NCBI RefSeq assembly: GCF_009870125.1
Contig: NC_046681.1
Coordinates: forward strand, 22,395,001-22,459,000
Origin: Drosophila pseudoobscura
Lineage: Eukaryota; Arthropoda; Insecta; Diptera; Drosophilidae
Direction of reading: 5' to 3'
Length of the DNA stretch: 64,000 nucleotides
Shown: positions 47,059 through 59,793 of the stretch, piece after piece
How positions within the stretch are numbered: position 1 is the first letter of the stretch
Layout of the letters: every line of letters starts with the position of its first letter
Notes under the pieces: model-generated
The model's database searches: none
Told to the model about the DNA's origin: nothing
The model's input: the letters and a program-made list of their open reading frames with translations, nothing else
Translations under genes and position numbers: made by a program

Positions 47059-49152
47059 GTACATAAAAAATAAAAACAAATATAAAATAACGAATAACGA
47101 ATAAAAAGCGAAGATTTTTCTCCCGGCTTTTATTTCAATTTCTCTTTCTTTCTCTTTGGCCCATTTCTGTGTGCGATTCGTTATTGTTGTTTTACGCTCT
47201 CGCAATGCCGCAATTTTAGATATTTTTCTCCTCTGCCAAAAGGGAACGCAGTAAAAAAAAAGAAAAAAGAAATTGTGGCCAGCAAAAAGTTGAAGTTTAT
47301 TTATTCTGTTCTGTGGAGAGAGAGAGATGGGACTGGGAGACCAGAGCCACCTGCACTTTTTCTTTCACGTGCCAACGACCACGAGCCACATGCCAGAAGG
47401 GAGAAAGGAGAAAGCAGCAGAAACCGGAGACCAGGCCGGGAATGGCATGGAATGCCTGGACTTTCATTACATGGCCAAAAAGCGCAGAAAAGTTTTCAGT
47501 TTTCAGTTTTCAGCCTGTGGGCTGCAGGTATTTACATTTAAATGCTGCTTGCGGTTCGCCAGTGCGCCTATTGTTATGCAATGAAAGTTTTTGTACGCGC
47601 ATTGTTCGCCACCAGAGGGAAAACACCCCACCTCCCCCCCTTGAACCATAATCTCGGTCTCAGTCTCGGTTTCTCAATAACAATTTCGAAAAAAGCCCCA
47701 CCAGAGCCTCCAGGCACAGACAATTTTCATAAATTTATATCCCACACCCCCTCCCGTCAGACCCCCTCCCCCCCGTTTGTATCTCTATCTTTTGTCCTGT
47801 GGTCGCTCGCATGTGTCTATCTCAGGCCCATTCTTCAGGCGACCTTCAACGTCAACGTTTTTATTATGTTATTGACTTCTAACCACATTTTCACACCAAA
47901 TAAATATGAAGCCAAAGGGGGCCTTTGCCTTGCCTCGACTCGTCCTTGACGGCACAGGACACACTGAACCGAAAGAACAAAAATGGTGGACAGAGAGAGA
48001 GCGAGAGAGAGCGAGGAGAGTGGTGGAAAAGCGTTTAGAAAACCCAGTGAACCATAATTTGTTGTCGCTCTCGTGCTATAGTTTTCTGCACCATCAAGAT
48101 TTCCAATCCAATATGAGCTCGAAGCAGACTAAAGATAAATAGTACATATATAAGGCGGTACACTGGGCGAAAACGGGGTGGCATCTAATAGGAAATATCT
48201 AAATCGAATAGTGGTTTTGCTCAGTGTACTTAATATGCATATAGTATATGCAGGACATCTCCTATATATTTTCTGTACTACCATCGCATAAATATAAATT
48301 TAATACATATTTTTTTTTTTTTGCGGCTGTCTGGTGGAACGCACAAAAAGTGTTTGCCTTTCGGGCACGGGCACTCCCCCCAGCATTTTTGGTGCCTTTT
48401 TAGGAGTCTTTCTTCTCGTTTTTGTTGTTGTTTTTCTTTTATTTTTTGTGTGTGTTGCTTGCAAAGTGAAATTTATTAGAAACGCAAAATCTGTTTGCAG
48501 ATTGTGTATAAGATTTGATTATTTATGGTCAGTGTTGTTTGTTGTGGCCTGGCCAGGCCAAAACCAGAAGCCAACATTGAAAATTGGCCAACAAAAAGAG
48601 GGTAAAGGGAGTACCGAGAGCCGGAGTTCGGAAAAGATAGCCAGAACTGGCTTCACAGTTGATTTATGTAAATTTTCCATCGCCCCACCAGCCAAAAAAA
48701 TTGGTTGTGAAAAAAATATATGCACAAACTAAACAAATTGCCAACGGAATATCTTGAATCAAATTCCTGTGAAAATTCCATTATTAGCCAAAAGGCAATT
48801 CTCTCTCTCTTTCTTAAAGTTCCTAACTCGTTTAACCGAAATCCCTCTCGTACTCGCACTTTCCCCTGCTTCAGACAGAACTTTTGCATCCACTAAATTA
48901 AACTAGGAAAAATTCCCCAACAGCTCGGAGCACACACAGCACACAGAAAAAACTCTTGAACACAAATTCAACTAATTAACTTAAGGCTCCTCCAAGAATA
49001 TTCCCCAACCAGAGACCGGCACCCCAGACCCAATCCCTATCCCTCTGCACCACCACCATCATCAACAACAGGAAAGGCAAATAATTTTCAACAAATTTAA
49101 CTAACGCCAAAAAAAAAACCAACAAAAAACTTTCTCTTGTTGTTGCTTTCAG

Positions 49153-49219
49153 GCTTAACCCGTAAGGAATCCGAGAGGGGGAGACTGGAACTAGAGCGTG
49201 AGGCTAAACTAAACAGGAG
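49153..49219 (+). CDS. Candidate 67-nt internal coding exon of an unidentified host gene
   Basis: A good pyrimidine tract and acceptor (TTGTTGTTGCTTTCAG) precede the exon, and a perfect donor (GAG then GTAAGT) follows it. Of the three frames only one is open. It reads LTRKESERGRL, then ELEREAKLNR: a charged, likely helical segment. The exon takes one base from the preceding exon and leaves two for the next. Its length is not a multiple of three, but added to the 35-nt candidate at 59794 it gives 102 nt. The protein was not recognised. Splice sites are seen directly; exon status is inference. Confidence 0.45.
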
Positions 49220-52200
49220 GTAAGTTGGATAAACAACTCGAATCGCAATTAACGCTCAAGGGGTAGCCACATGGCAGCTGCGGGGGGGAGGGGGGAGGGG
49301 AAACCAAGGCCTGGGAACCGGGACCTGGGAGAGTTTCATTCCAAATGGATGGGGGATTCTTTTTTCTTGCGTATTCTGGTATTTTTTTTGTATGTTTTCA
49401 TACCCTAGCGGAGGGTTAGAGGACTTTGAGGGGGTCTTTGATTGGGGTCTGGAGGGAAGGTGCTTTATCTTTGCAAAGATCCTTCCCTAAACCTTTGAAA
49501 AGCAAGTTTTTGAGAGTAAACGCTCCCTCAGCTATAGTTTCATGCGATTTTCCATAGCTTTTATGATCTGTTCAGTTGAATCCATATCCTCTGGGCTCCA
49601 TATCCCCGCTAGAACTCTAAGAGTATCAACCGTTTCGGCCTCTCTAGCCCGGCTGTTGCCTTGTTGTTTTATTTTCACCAGTTATTTCCATAAAGACTCG
49701 AAGCCATTGCGGCTGCGGCTGCGAGGGAGAAAAAACTCTAGTAATGGAGATAGTCGTCCGTCCAGAGTGGGGCTTGTGGGATTTTCCGAATGGGGGGTTT
49801 TACGCGTAACCAAATCTACGTCCACCATGAATAATGCACCGGACAATGTCCAGGTGGAGGCGACTGCAACTGTTGCTCCCCTTTGGCGCTGACAAAACAG
49901 TCAATAAGTTTATTTTCACAGTGAGGGCCAAAAGAAAACTTTAACCCAACGACCATTAAAGGGTTAAATAGGAGATTCTTTTTTTCGCCGAGTTTTCGTT
50001 TCGGCAAATATTGACCGAATTAACAGAAAAGCTGCAGCAGAAAAACTTTCACCGCAAACAAAGGCCACCAAATGGGTTGGGAGATAGTCCTCCGCCCTTG
50101 GAGGTCCTGCCAGTGGAGGTTACTTTGGTTTTGGCGGCAAGTGTGTCAACATGTCTTGGGAACTAAGCCGAACTCTGGCGGTGAAGGCAAAAACTTATGA
50201 CTTTTCCCCAAAGCCACAGTTTTTATAGAGCAAAATTTAAGCAAAGATGAGATATTTCTTTAGTGGTTTTTTTGCTGGAAATTCTATAATATTCTCTTCC
50301 AAAATACTTTCCATTGTTTCAACAAGAGATCAAACATTTCATTTGGATTTGCTTTGGCCGAGATATTGGGCAAACAAAATATCTAAATAGTTTCCATTTC
50401 GGGCTACAAAACAAATTGTTACAAATCCAAAATATTTCAAAACAGCAGAACTGCAGCGAGGCACAAAAAAAAAACAAGAAACTAAAACACAATTTATAGA
50501 AACTACATTTTGGGGGTGGGGTGGTCGGAAAGAGGGGTGGTGGCAGGGGAGGCTGTTAAAAAATGCGGCCATGTTGAGTATTTGTATTTGTATTTGGAAA
50601 TGCCGTGCACGTCCAGCCACAGGGGTACGTGTCTGGTCCATGGGAGGATTGAGGAGCTGCCAAACGAAATCCACCCCCCTTCCAGGGATAGTTAGGAGGG
50701 GCCAGTAGGGTGGGGGGGTGGGGGGATGGCTTTGACGTTTGTCGGTCGAAATGCTAAAAGCAAAAAGTCATGCAACTAAATCCTAACGAAAACGCTTTTA
50801 AACTCTCAAAGAAAAAGAATAAAAGGATTTGTGCCAAAAAGCAGTAGAAAATGTGAAAGTCAGCGGACGCCAGGGGGCAGGGCCGGAGGCTGGAGGCTGG
50901 AGGGGTAGACTAATGCAAGTGGCTTGCTTAACAAAAATCCTAAATATGTGGTTCGGCCACAACGAATTCGGAGGACCCTACTTGAGGCTTTTAAATGGTG
51001 GAGAGCATTAAATTAATGGACAGCAAATCCTGTATAAATGTACAACGTTTTGCCTTTAAAAGATCTTCTTGAGTTTCGGTTTTTGGCCAAAAGTCTGCTA
51101 TGGCCCATGTAGGGTATCAAAATGTTCAAAGAAAACGCAACCTCCGACAGCTGGGGAGACTGGGGCCAGGCCGCCTGTGCAAATAAGAACTTATATTGCG
51201 TTGAGTCAGCATTAAGTGCAGACTGGCATGCAACATTGCTACCATGCAACGCTCTCCCCACTCCGCTCCGCCTCCCCTTTTAGCCCCTGCGTAGTGCGGC
51301 CCGTTCAGCGCTGTCAATGACTGTCAACGGCAGACAAGCAGAAAAGCGAAACACGCCAAAGCCAGAGCCGGAGTCGGAGGCAGCACGTTGGTAGAAGGTT
51401 ATCCAGAGGGAAACCCAGTCCCCGACTCGACTCTGAACTGGTGACATTTCAATTTTCACACACACACACGCTCTGCGGTTTTTCGAAAATACTAAAAGGC
51501 CAACATACGTAAAGGAAAACCAAAGAAAATGAAAAGCAAATCGAAGACCCCACCAATTGCGGGGGCAAGCCACAAAACGGAAATTAAAATCAAATAAAAC
51601 TTAAAACTCCCCCAAAAAAAACTAAAAAAAAAGAAAAGCAAAGAAAAGACTTTGAGAGAAACTTAAGACTTGAGAAAAGTGGAAATTAATACAATTTCCA
51701 TTCAGACGCTCTCCATTTCAATGGCCAGCCAATAGATTCGACTGTCATCCAGTGGCATTCGCATTGCCTCCGCAGAAATGCGGTCTAATTAGCCACAGAA
51801 ATGACTCGGTTAGAAGCGACACCAAAGAGGCGTGCTCTGGAATTGATTTGGGGAAAGGGAATGGGCGCAGTTCAAGGTTCCCTGACAAGGTCAACAGGCC
51901 CAGAGCCCAATCACCCCTTGGCTGAGGCTTCTCTCATTAAGGCCCCAACTCCCGCTCTCTCCAACTCTCTCCCACTCCCTCCCGCCCTCTCTTTCTTTCT
52001 CTGTTTTCTGTGTTAAAATTGCATGCAAATTTCATGGCTGGGAGGCTCATGCGAGCCTCTTTCTCTTTCAGAGTCTCTTCATCTGTTTCATTTGGCCGCC
52101 CCTCGTTGACATTGTAAATAAATGGGTGTGACCGGGAAAACTGTGTCAAGCTGCAAGTGCAACAACAATGAAACAAACGGGAAATGTGCAAAAATTTCTT

Positions 52201-52833
52201 TAAATTTTCAACAGAATTTCTCCTTGTGCAACATTGCTTTCCTTTGCTCTTGTGTGCCGCATATGTTGCACATATGTATGGGTGTCGGGGTGTGTATATG
52301 TATGTATTTTTAATACATTTCATTGTTTATGGTGCCATGTGGGTCAAGCAATCGCCTCACAGAGGCCACAAGTTATTAAAGAGGCTTCTGGACAGCGACG
52401 GCGCTGAGTTATGGATTTTCTCTGGGCAAAGACAAAAGAAGGGAATGTTTTCATGAGGAATTATTAAAGGAAGAAGCTGTGAAATATAGACTCCTGGAAG
52501 TGTCTTTTCCTTAGATAAAATCTACACCTACTGGTGCTTAACAAATGCAACAAAATTATGTCTATATCGTTGGAAATCCCTTCAACTAAAGTGTAATTTT
52601 TAATCCATATTCTTGCCTCCTTAATCCTAAATAAAACCATTAAATCTTTGGCTCCCCAAAACCCACTCTTCTTCCTTTTTTTTACACACCTTTTTGGGCC
52701 CTGGCTTAAATAAATCTTATAAAAGTGGAGCAAACATATTCATATATCAAGGTGCCACATTATTTTTATGCGACCAACAAAAACTGAATATAAAACAAAA
52801 TGAAAAGCACAGAAAATGCTGAGAAAGAGACAG

Positions 52834-52859
52834 GGAGAGAGAGAGAGAGAGAGGGAGAG
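52834..52859. repeat. (GA)n microsatellite
   Basis: About 26 nt of GA with one interruption. Confidence 0.85.
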
Positions 52860-54340
52860 CGACTAGTGCAAGTGCAATATAAAAATCCCACAAGTGCATA
52901 AATTTTAAGCAGATTCCAGGGGTTATGATACTCTGCATACTGCACCGTGCAACGTGCAACGTGCCACATAGATTTAATATGCAGTCTGCAGTTGGAGGCA
53001 ATGAAACAGCTTGCAACGGTGCAACACGGTGCAAGTGCCACTGCAACTGTATCTGTTTGCAGAGATTTTTGGACACGCGGCAGCAGCCAAGTAACGGCTT
53101 CTCCCCCTCCCCCGTCCCCCTCCACCCCCCTTAACTCTTTCCACTGTTTTTTTGTGCCCTCGCAAGTTGAGATTTCTTGTGGCAGCAGAGAGAAAGGCGG
53201 CAGGAGACGTGGCTAGAGTGCTATCCGTGCTCTATGTGCAGCATAAAAAACCAAAAAGTGTCACCAGTACGACACCGAAGCTCCTGTTGATGCTCCTTCC
53301 AGGAGGAGGAGAAGGAGCTTGGAGCTTGGAGCTTGAGTAAATAAAATTTTTGAAGCGCTGCAGGTGTGCCGCCTGGAGCCTGGAGGTGTTGCGATACGGG
53401 GGCATGGCCTGGCCCAGGCTATTAGCCTGGTTCGCATGCCAACTGAAGTGGCAATAAGTGCCATGCATATTGTCGCCAGCAGCTGCCACCGAAGGAGCAG
53501 GGACCGGGCAGCAGGCGGTTGTGTAGTAGACAGGACTTGGCTTATTAGAATGACAGTTGTGGGTAGATCTGCTGTGTGGCAGGTGGACGAACAGGGGACT
53601 GACTTTAACCCTACCCCACCCCCGCCTTAAAGCAGAAAACTGTTTAATTCCTATTTCAAATATTGGTTTTCCCTCAAACCCTAAAGCAAATCCTTGTTAG
53701 CCTTTTGCCGCAGAAACTTTTCTTCAGCCAGGACTGTCAACGCGGTTAAAACAACAAAAACAACATTTATTTCAACTTTATATCAACCATGACTACCCCA
53801 TGACTTCTTGAACTTTTTCTGCTTAAAAGTATATATTTTTTTGTTGTTGAAAATTTCTAATGGATTTTCCTGAGGTTTAAGGAGGAGGAGGAGGCTAGGG
53901 TATAGGGGATCGGGGGACAGCCGGTTGATTGGCTGGTTACTGACTGCCGCTGCGGCTGAGGCTGCGGCTGCGGCTACGACGACGACTTGGCCCTGTGTGT
54001 GCACTTGACTTGAAGTGGTTTATCCATGTCAACGGCTGTGCCTGGCCTGGTCGCCGGGTCAGCGGTTCGCATGCAAATTCTGGCCGCGCTACAAAGTTCA
54101 ACAATGGACGGCTGCTGGTGCCTCAACAAAAGAGAAAAAAGGTCAAGCAATTAGTGTCACAGGCGATGTCTGACAGCCAGACATTTGTTGATGCTTGTTC
54201 AGCCTCAACAACGGACAGGACAGGGCAGGGCAGGACAGAACAGGACAGGCCAGAGATAGTCCTTTGGCTGATAAGATAACAGATAAGGGTATTATAACAC
54301 TGGCATTGCCTGTGACTTTGATTTGTGTTTGCGCCCCCAA

Positions 54341-54365
54341 CACACACACACACACACACACACAC
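54341..54365. repeat. (CA)n microsatellite
   Basis: About 25 nt of CA. Confidence 0.9.
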
Positions 54366-55818
54366 CAGCTGTGGCCCAGATATCACAGTGTGGGTGTGTG
54401 AACCCTGACCCATGACACTCCCAGAGATGGGATTTTCCAATCACTTAACTTTTTGCACAGGCCTGCGGCTGTCTGGCTCTTTAAGATTGGATTAAATGGA
54501 ATGCAAATAGCCCGCTCCTCACACACCCGCTCGTGGAATGTATTTACATGTGGCAGACAACCTGGTTTCATTTGTGACACCTTGTGTGCCTTCTTTTCCT
54601 ACGCTCCTCGCACGTGAAATTTAATTACGCATACGCTTAGTGAGCCCCGGACATTTGAGTAACTTTTGCTGCACTCTCTCGCCGGCAGAGTTGCACTATC
54701 CTAATGAGCAGGGCCCACCCCCACCCGCCCCTACACAGGAGGAGTGTGTACTCGCCCCAAAACAGACACCATTACAGGCGTCACAAAGTGTTTTGCCAGC
54801 TGTCTGTGGAGTTTCCTATTCCCTGCCACTCGCTCAACGCTCTCCAGCGAGGGTAGCTCTGGGGAATATCAGACTGGGCGGTGGAGAGTGGCTTGGAGAA
54901 GGAGAAACGACTTCGAGTACAATATATGACACGTTTTTAGGGACCTATCATCAAACAAAATGTCAAAAGAGTACAAGTTCCAATCCACTCCCTTGGTCGA
55001 GCATTCGAAGGCCTCCGTTTCTCTCGCTCTCTGCTCTTTACGTATTCATTGCGCTCAAGTCTGTGGGTCTGTGTGCGCCTGTGTGTGTGTGTGTGTGAGG
55101 TTGTAGCCCCTTTTTTTAGGCTACATTTTATTTTCATTTTACTTTTGGCTCACGAAGCCACTATTTGTTGGAACTGGTGGTGCTGCTGGTGCTGCCTGCA
55201 GTTAATGTAATATAACCATCATCAGAGGCTCTGCTTCTGGCTGCCTGGCTGCCTGGGTGCTCCTTGGGAGCTGTCTTTAATGGGCTCGGGCGCCGTAAGA
55301 TATGCTACACTTTTGCGCCATCCGTGACTTGCACGAAAATGAAATGATTTGTATTCGCGCGAAAATAAATTATGTGCAAGTATTTTAAATACGTTCCACT
55401 GAGCACATTTTTTCCCGTGTTGCTTTTCTTCCTTCAAAATGAGCGCGCAATTTTTCACCAGCTCTCAAGGCAAGCCAGGAGCAGGAGAGGAGGAGTGGGG
55501 GGCTGGCAGCAGTGACAGGCGATGGCCCCGTTGTCTATGGCTCCAACATAATGAAAATGTCGAAGTGAAAGTAGTAAAAATTTACATAATCTATGCGCAG
55601 GAAAATAAATGAGAAAAAATCACAAGATCCTCCCCCCCCAATCCCCCATCCACTTCTGTGTGAAGATAAACATTTGATTAAGCGTATTATATAAACGAGG
55701 GGTTGGGGAGGGGGGAAGGTGCAGAGGGCACAACGAACGGGCTAGAGCGAGAGAAAAGTTTATTAGATGTGAGAAATATTAACATGGAACAAAGTGTCCC
55801 TATCTATGCGAATGCTGT

Positions 55819-55823
<5 letters not shown>

Positions 55824-55853
<30 letters not shown>
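55824..55853. repeat. (GT)n microsatellite
   Basis: About 30 nt of GT. Confidence 0.9.
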
Positions 55854-55856
<3 letters not shown>

Positions 55857-57431
55857 TCTCTTGGGAGTTCACGAGGAATACAACTATGCAAATCGACATG
55901 AAGCTCTGAAAGGCAGTGAAATGGCAAAGTTGTTTGATGCTAAATTAAAATGCATTCTAAATGCAGCCACGACAATGGAAGTTGTCCCGAAGTCAGGCAG
56001 CACTCTGCAGCGCGACAGAGAGAGGGAAAGACAGTCGGAATAATACATAGAATTAAGCGGAGAATAATGGAGGACAATGCAAAAGGAGAGCGACTGCTAC
56101 AGCGGGCTTCAAAATGCACTGAAACAAAAACAAAAAAAAGGCAGGAAAAATCTTACAAAAGGTGGCAGCACTCGATGGCCTTCTGGGAGACCTTTGAACT
56201 TTCCTTTAAATCTTGAAAAATAACCCATGAATGGTGTCACTACTTTCCGATGAGATCTCTGCTTTGTCTTACGATCTCTTTTTGTGAGGAATCTGAAATG
56301 CTTTTCAGACAGAGAGAGAGCTCTTCGACAATGTGAAAGCCAAGATAAGCTCAATAAAAATGTCGCCTTGCCACTTGGCAAATACATTTACATATTGCCA
56401 CATGTTTCTCCCCTGCCCCTGTGGGACACAAAAGGAAAAGTGCAACATCAGCGTAAAATGAAATGATAGCCAGACTCCGGACTACGGACTCCGACTACGG
56501 ACTCCGAGTCCTTGCTTCTCTATATTCAAATGTGCAAAATATTCATTTATATATACTTGAGCTCTAGCCCGGGACTAGACCTGGAAAAGCGCCGAGAAAA
56601 ACCAACGTGGCAAGCTCTTGAAAGGAAAATGCAAACGTCATCGACAGCAACAAAAGGTCGGTCGGTGGGTCGGTCTGTGGGTCGGGTGGGGTCGCCCAAG
56701 TGAAGTGAACTCTTGTTGCCAGGTCCAGGCTCTCTCCTGATGCTTAAATTGGTTTAACCTTTCATCTGTCGCATGTTCACGGAAGGAGCCCAAAGGTAGG
56801 GACTGGAGCTGAGGAGGAGCCCAAAGATTTTGTTGGAATAAAATATATTTGGGAAAAGCAAGGCATTTAGTACACGGACTGGCTGTCTATCACCCAAAAC
56901 AACATTTAATATTCCCTTTTCGGTGTAGCAGTTATTTAAAATTTATGCTGATGTCTTCTGGTCTGCTCTCCTGATATCAGAGATAGAGAGAGAGAGAGAG
57001 ACACGCAACCAGAGAAATTTAGAGAGAGAAGTCATGTGAGTGTGTGCTTATGTAAATGTATTTACTTGTCTGCCATTTTGACGCAGTCGCCTCGCCAGTC
57101 ACAATCTGCTACATTTCCATAAATATTTTACAAAATTTACATAAAATGTTAAAGCTTCTTCCAGGCCAAGGCGCAGAAATGCCAAAAAGAACATTGCCAC
57201 AAGATACAGATACAGAAACAGTTTGTGGGGGGAGTGGAGCCTGCCACAGAAACACACACACACACAGAAGAAAAATTAATTCATGACGACAAAAGTCAAT
57301 TTTGTAAATCCACAAAACATATGGTGACAGAGACAGGGAGACAGAGAGACAGAGACAGAGAGACACACATTCTGTTTCTCGGAATCTCCATATATGAAAT
57401 GATATAAATGTAATGCAAACGATGTGCGGAT

Positions 57432-57482
57432 GTCTCTCTCTCTCTCTCTCTCGCTCCACCTGCCCTGCCCTGCCCTGCCCTG
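57432..57482. repeat. (CT)n and (CCCTG)n compound repeat
   Basis: A CT run (57432-57453) is followed by four CCCTG units (57461-57482). Confidence 0.9.
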
Positions 57483-57871
57483 CTCCACAGAGAGCCAGCG
57501 ATTCCCTTTCTAGCCATTGTGTGTGTGGCACGTGGCGACGAAATTCAGAGGCATTGGGCCGCATAAAATTGCATTAAAAGCTAATGAGCTTGAAATAAAA
57601 GACAATTTGCTTTTGAATTGAAAATGCCTTGCCTTGCCATTGCAAAAAAAAAAAGAAAGCCATTAAAGGAAATTTTGTGGAAATTACCAGAAAACACCGA
57701 AAGGCAAAAGTGACAATTTCAGATATGGAAATTTATTTGCCCGGGAATCAATCGGCAAGCAGACATTAGAGAGGCCCTACGTTGTGGTTTACAAAAACCT
57801 CCCTCAATCTGTATCCTTATTTTGATAGAAATGAGACCCACAAAAGGGCAAAGGCAGGAGCACACCTTCCC

Positions 57872-57877
57872 TTTTAT
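57872..57877 (-). terminator. Poly(A) signal fused to the stop of secreted protein B
   Basis: On the minus strand the stop codon TGA is followed directly by AATAAA (TGAATAAA). The 3' UTR would be only some 20-30 nt. Confidence 0.6.
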
Positions 57878-58388
57878 TCAGCTTAAAAGTCGCGCCATCT
57901 GTGGAAGGATAATGACAAAAGCCAATAGTCCATTGCAGGCCTTTCCCTGATATCCTTTACAGGGGCATAGGGTATATCCCCGTCGTTTCCTTTTCGGATT
58001 GTAGCACCTTCTACACTGGATGTGATCGTCCAAGATGGATCGCACCAGGCGGCAGCCGAATTCCGGGGCCCAAATGCAACAGAAGGCGGGATCCACTTCT
58101 GCCGTGCGAGGGGAAGATCAATGAGGATCAATGTGTGGACTGCCCTGACTTACCCACGAGCCTGAGATCGTCTGGCACGCACACCAGATGCGTGGTATTT
58201 ATCCGTGCTAGACCTCTTTCCCTGCTTTTCCATGCGGCAATGTTTTTCGGAGCCGTGCGGCAACTGGTTCCTCGTCTGCGAACCGGACACAGGTCCCCGC
58301 AGTCCAGACATATCATATTATCGTACGGATTGTAGGCCGATGTGCCCATCAGTAAAGCAGATACGATGAAAATAAAGGAAATCTCCAT
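57878..58388 (-). CDS. Secreted or GPI-anchored cysteine-rich protein B (two exons)
   Basis: Exon 1 is 58388-58154 and exon 2 is 58098-57878, joined over a 55-nt intron with donor GTAAGT and acceptor CACGGCAG. The product has 151 residues. A signal peptide (about 1-18, MEISFIFIVSALLMGTSA) is followed by 13 cysteines: C27, C30, C34, C43, C70, C85-C86, C94, C107, C110, C123, C125 and C133. The last 17 residues are hydrophobic (NGLLAFVIILPQ), as expected for a GPI anchor signal, with N134/G135 as possible attachment. An N-glycosylation site lies at NTT (64-66). The protein is a clear paralog of gene A just upstream: the intron is in the same place and phase, and spacing of the last eight cysteines is identical. 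The pattern is not Ly6. No known family or function was recognised. Confidence 0.75.
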
Positions 58389-58401
58389 GACTTTTGACAG
58401 A

Positions 58402-58407
58402 TTTATT
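58402..58407 (-). terminator. Poly(A) signal of gene A inside the leader of gene B
   Basis: AATAAA on the minus strand lies 62 nt after the stop of protein A and 13 nt before the start codon of protein B. Cleavage would fall within gene B, so the two genes overlap or are partly cotranscribed. Confidence 0.5.
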
Positions 58408-58468
58408 GACACCAATTCGAGCGAGAAATGTGTGTGGACTGCTTTGTTGAACAATCAGGTGTGGATGC

Positions 58469-58995
58469 CTAAATGTAGGGGTAGATAATACCCATCATGA
58501 GCAAGAGGAGGAGGAGAGCACTGCACAGTTTTACGTGGGCTGCCTTGCAGGGACAAAGCTCGATCTCGGGCGAGTCCTGGGTCAGGGCCTTGCAGGAATC
58601 ACAGGTTCTCTGGGTGCCACTGATCCGCTTGATCAATTGGCAGCCCAGCTGCGGCGACCAGGCACAGCAGAAATCGGGCTTCTCCTCTGAAAAGCGAAAG
58701 ATTACTTTGCTAGCCCAACAATCAGCCTACCCGACATAGCACCTCTTATGACCTCGTCCTTGGGTATGCACTTTTGCAGATGATGATAATGGTCCAAGGT
58801 CATGCGCGTCAAGTTTGCCGGAGAAAAAGTCCTGAGGGCTCTTTGGCGATCCAGGGAGAGGCAGCTGCTTCCGGTCGAGCGTACACCACAGGCCTCCTTG
58901 CAATCCACACATTCCAAATCGAGAAAGGGATTGAACTCGGCTGCCAACGCCGAGCCCAGCGAAATGGCCAAATAGACGAAAATAAGTGAAGACAT
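58469..58995 (-). CDS. Secreted or GPI-anchored cysteine-rich protein A (two exons)
   Basis: Exon 1 is 58995-58731 and exon 2 is 58686-58469. They join over an intron of only 44 nt (donor GTAGGC, acceptor CGCTTTTCAG), near the lower size limit in flies. The product has 160 residues: signal peptide about 1-19 (MSSLIFVYLAISLGSALAA), 13 cysteines (C29, C32, C36, C45, C76, C95-C96, C104, C117, C120, C133, C135, C143), an NLT glycosylation site (61-63), and a hydrophobic C-terminus (SALLLLLLMMG) suited to GPI anchoring. Without splicing the frame would end 8 residues after the donor in SGRLIVGLAK, and the CC and CPC motifs shared with protein B would be lost, which supports the intron. The start at 58995 (TCAAAGATG) was chosen because the signal peptide begins there; the upstream extension to 59121 is not. 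A three-codon upstream frame (ATG at about 59022) precedes it. Function unknown. Confidence 0.75.
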
Positions 58996-59793
58996 CTTTG
59001 AATTTTCGGCTTGAATTATGTTGACATTTTTTGGTTTTAAGGTGAACGGAAATTTCAGGGCTGTATTGCCCTTAGTTTTGCTTAAAGCCAGTGGATAAAC
59101 CAGTGGAAAGGCGACCAGCAATCACGAAAGGATGCATCACGAAAGACTGATCGAAAGCCAGGTGTTCAAAGAGCCAATCGACCATTCATTCCAGCTATAC
59201 CGACTGATCCGACTGTAATATGTTCCAGCAATCCATTAGATACGATCCTAAAACCCGACCTAATTACATCAGCTATGCATTCCCCTAAGCTGTGCTCGTC
59301 CACAGCCTCCTCGGAGGCTGTATCCCTTCCTTCCGTGCAGTTAGCTCGTAAGAACAATTTGCTGGTAAAAAATTTGCAACGATTGCAGTTAAATGAAGCA
59401 ACAAAGTGTGCTCCAAGCCAGTGTGTGGTGTGGCGTAGAGTGGGCGTGGCATTGTGTTGAAGTGCTGTTCAGATTCCTAACCTCATCAATCGTTTACTTT
59501 ATGGGCGAACGCTTGGCATTTATTGGAGCCTGGGCTTTCCCCAAGCCTTTTGTATATCCCATATCCCACCACCCCACCACTATCATCCTTGCCGCATCAT
59601 CCTGCCACGGCTCCTAGGAGTGCACGATGCGTAGGTGGGTGGTGCGTTTGGGGGTGGCAAAATCTCATCAGCAGGGCTTCGGACCCGCCTCTGACGCTGC
59701 TCTTCCGTCTGTCGTTTGCATGAGGCTCGTCGGGCTCGTCCCCACCCCCAAATCTGGCCGTAGAAAGTAATCTTAATGGCTTTTTTGTTGCAG
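58996..59793. other. Noncoding stretch upstream of the secreted pair
   Basis: It would include the promoter of gene A, but no TATA box was seen. A minus-strand frame at 59166-59357 and its upstream extension contain CNRCK and a hydrophobic end, which recalls the secreted pair, but there is no ATG and no CC or CPC motif, so it was not called. Confidence 0.45.

Larger units (their letters stand above)
42263..49152. other. Gene-free stretch after the cyclin B copy, probably intronic
   Basis: No supported gene. It holds a 10-bp minisatellite (43311-43340), a CA microsatellite (43465-43495), a 27-base G homopolymer (45125-45151), a TATA-like site near 45531 and an (AT)n run (47041-47058). AATAAA at 42834 could serve the cyclin gene, but no nearer canonical signal was seen. 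Confidence 0.5.
49220..57870. other. Gene-free stretch, probably intron between two small exons
   Basis: No supported gene. It contains GA (52834-52859), CA (54341-54365), GT (55824-55853) and CT (57432-57453) microsatellites, a GGACAG-type tract (54214-54250), a (CCCTG)n tract (57461-57482) and AT-rich single-copy sequence. Confidence 0.5.

Noticed and set aside
49390..49425. CATACCCTAGCGGAGGGTT, similar to a motif in INE-1-like elements
   Set aside because: Only about 20 nt match by memory and no element ends or longer homology were seen, so no mobile element was called.
59166..59420. Possible third member of the secreted cysteine-rich family on the minus strand
   Set aside because: It has CNRCK and a hydrophobic end but no ATG, no signal peptide and no CC or CPC motifs.
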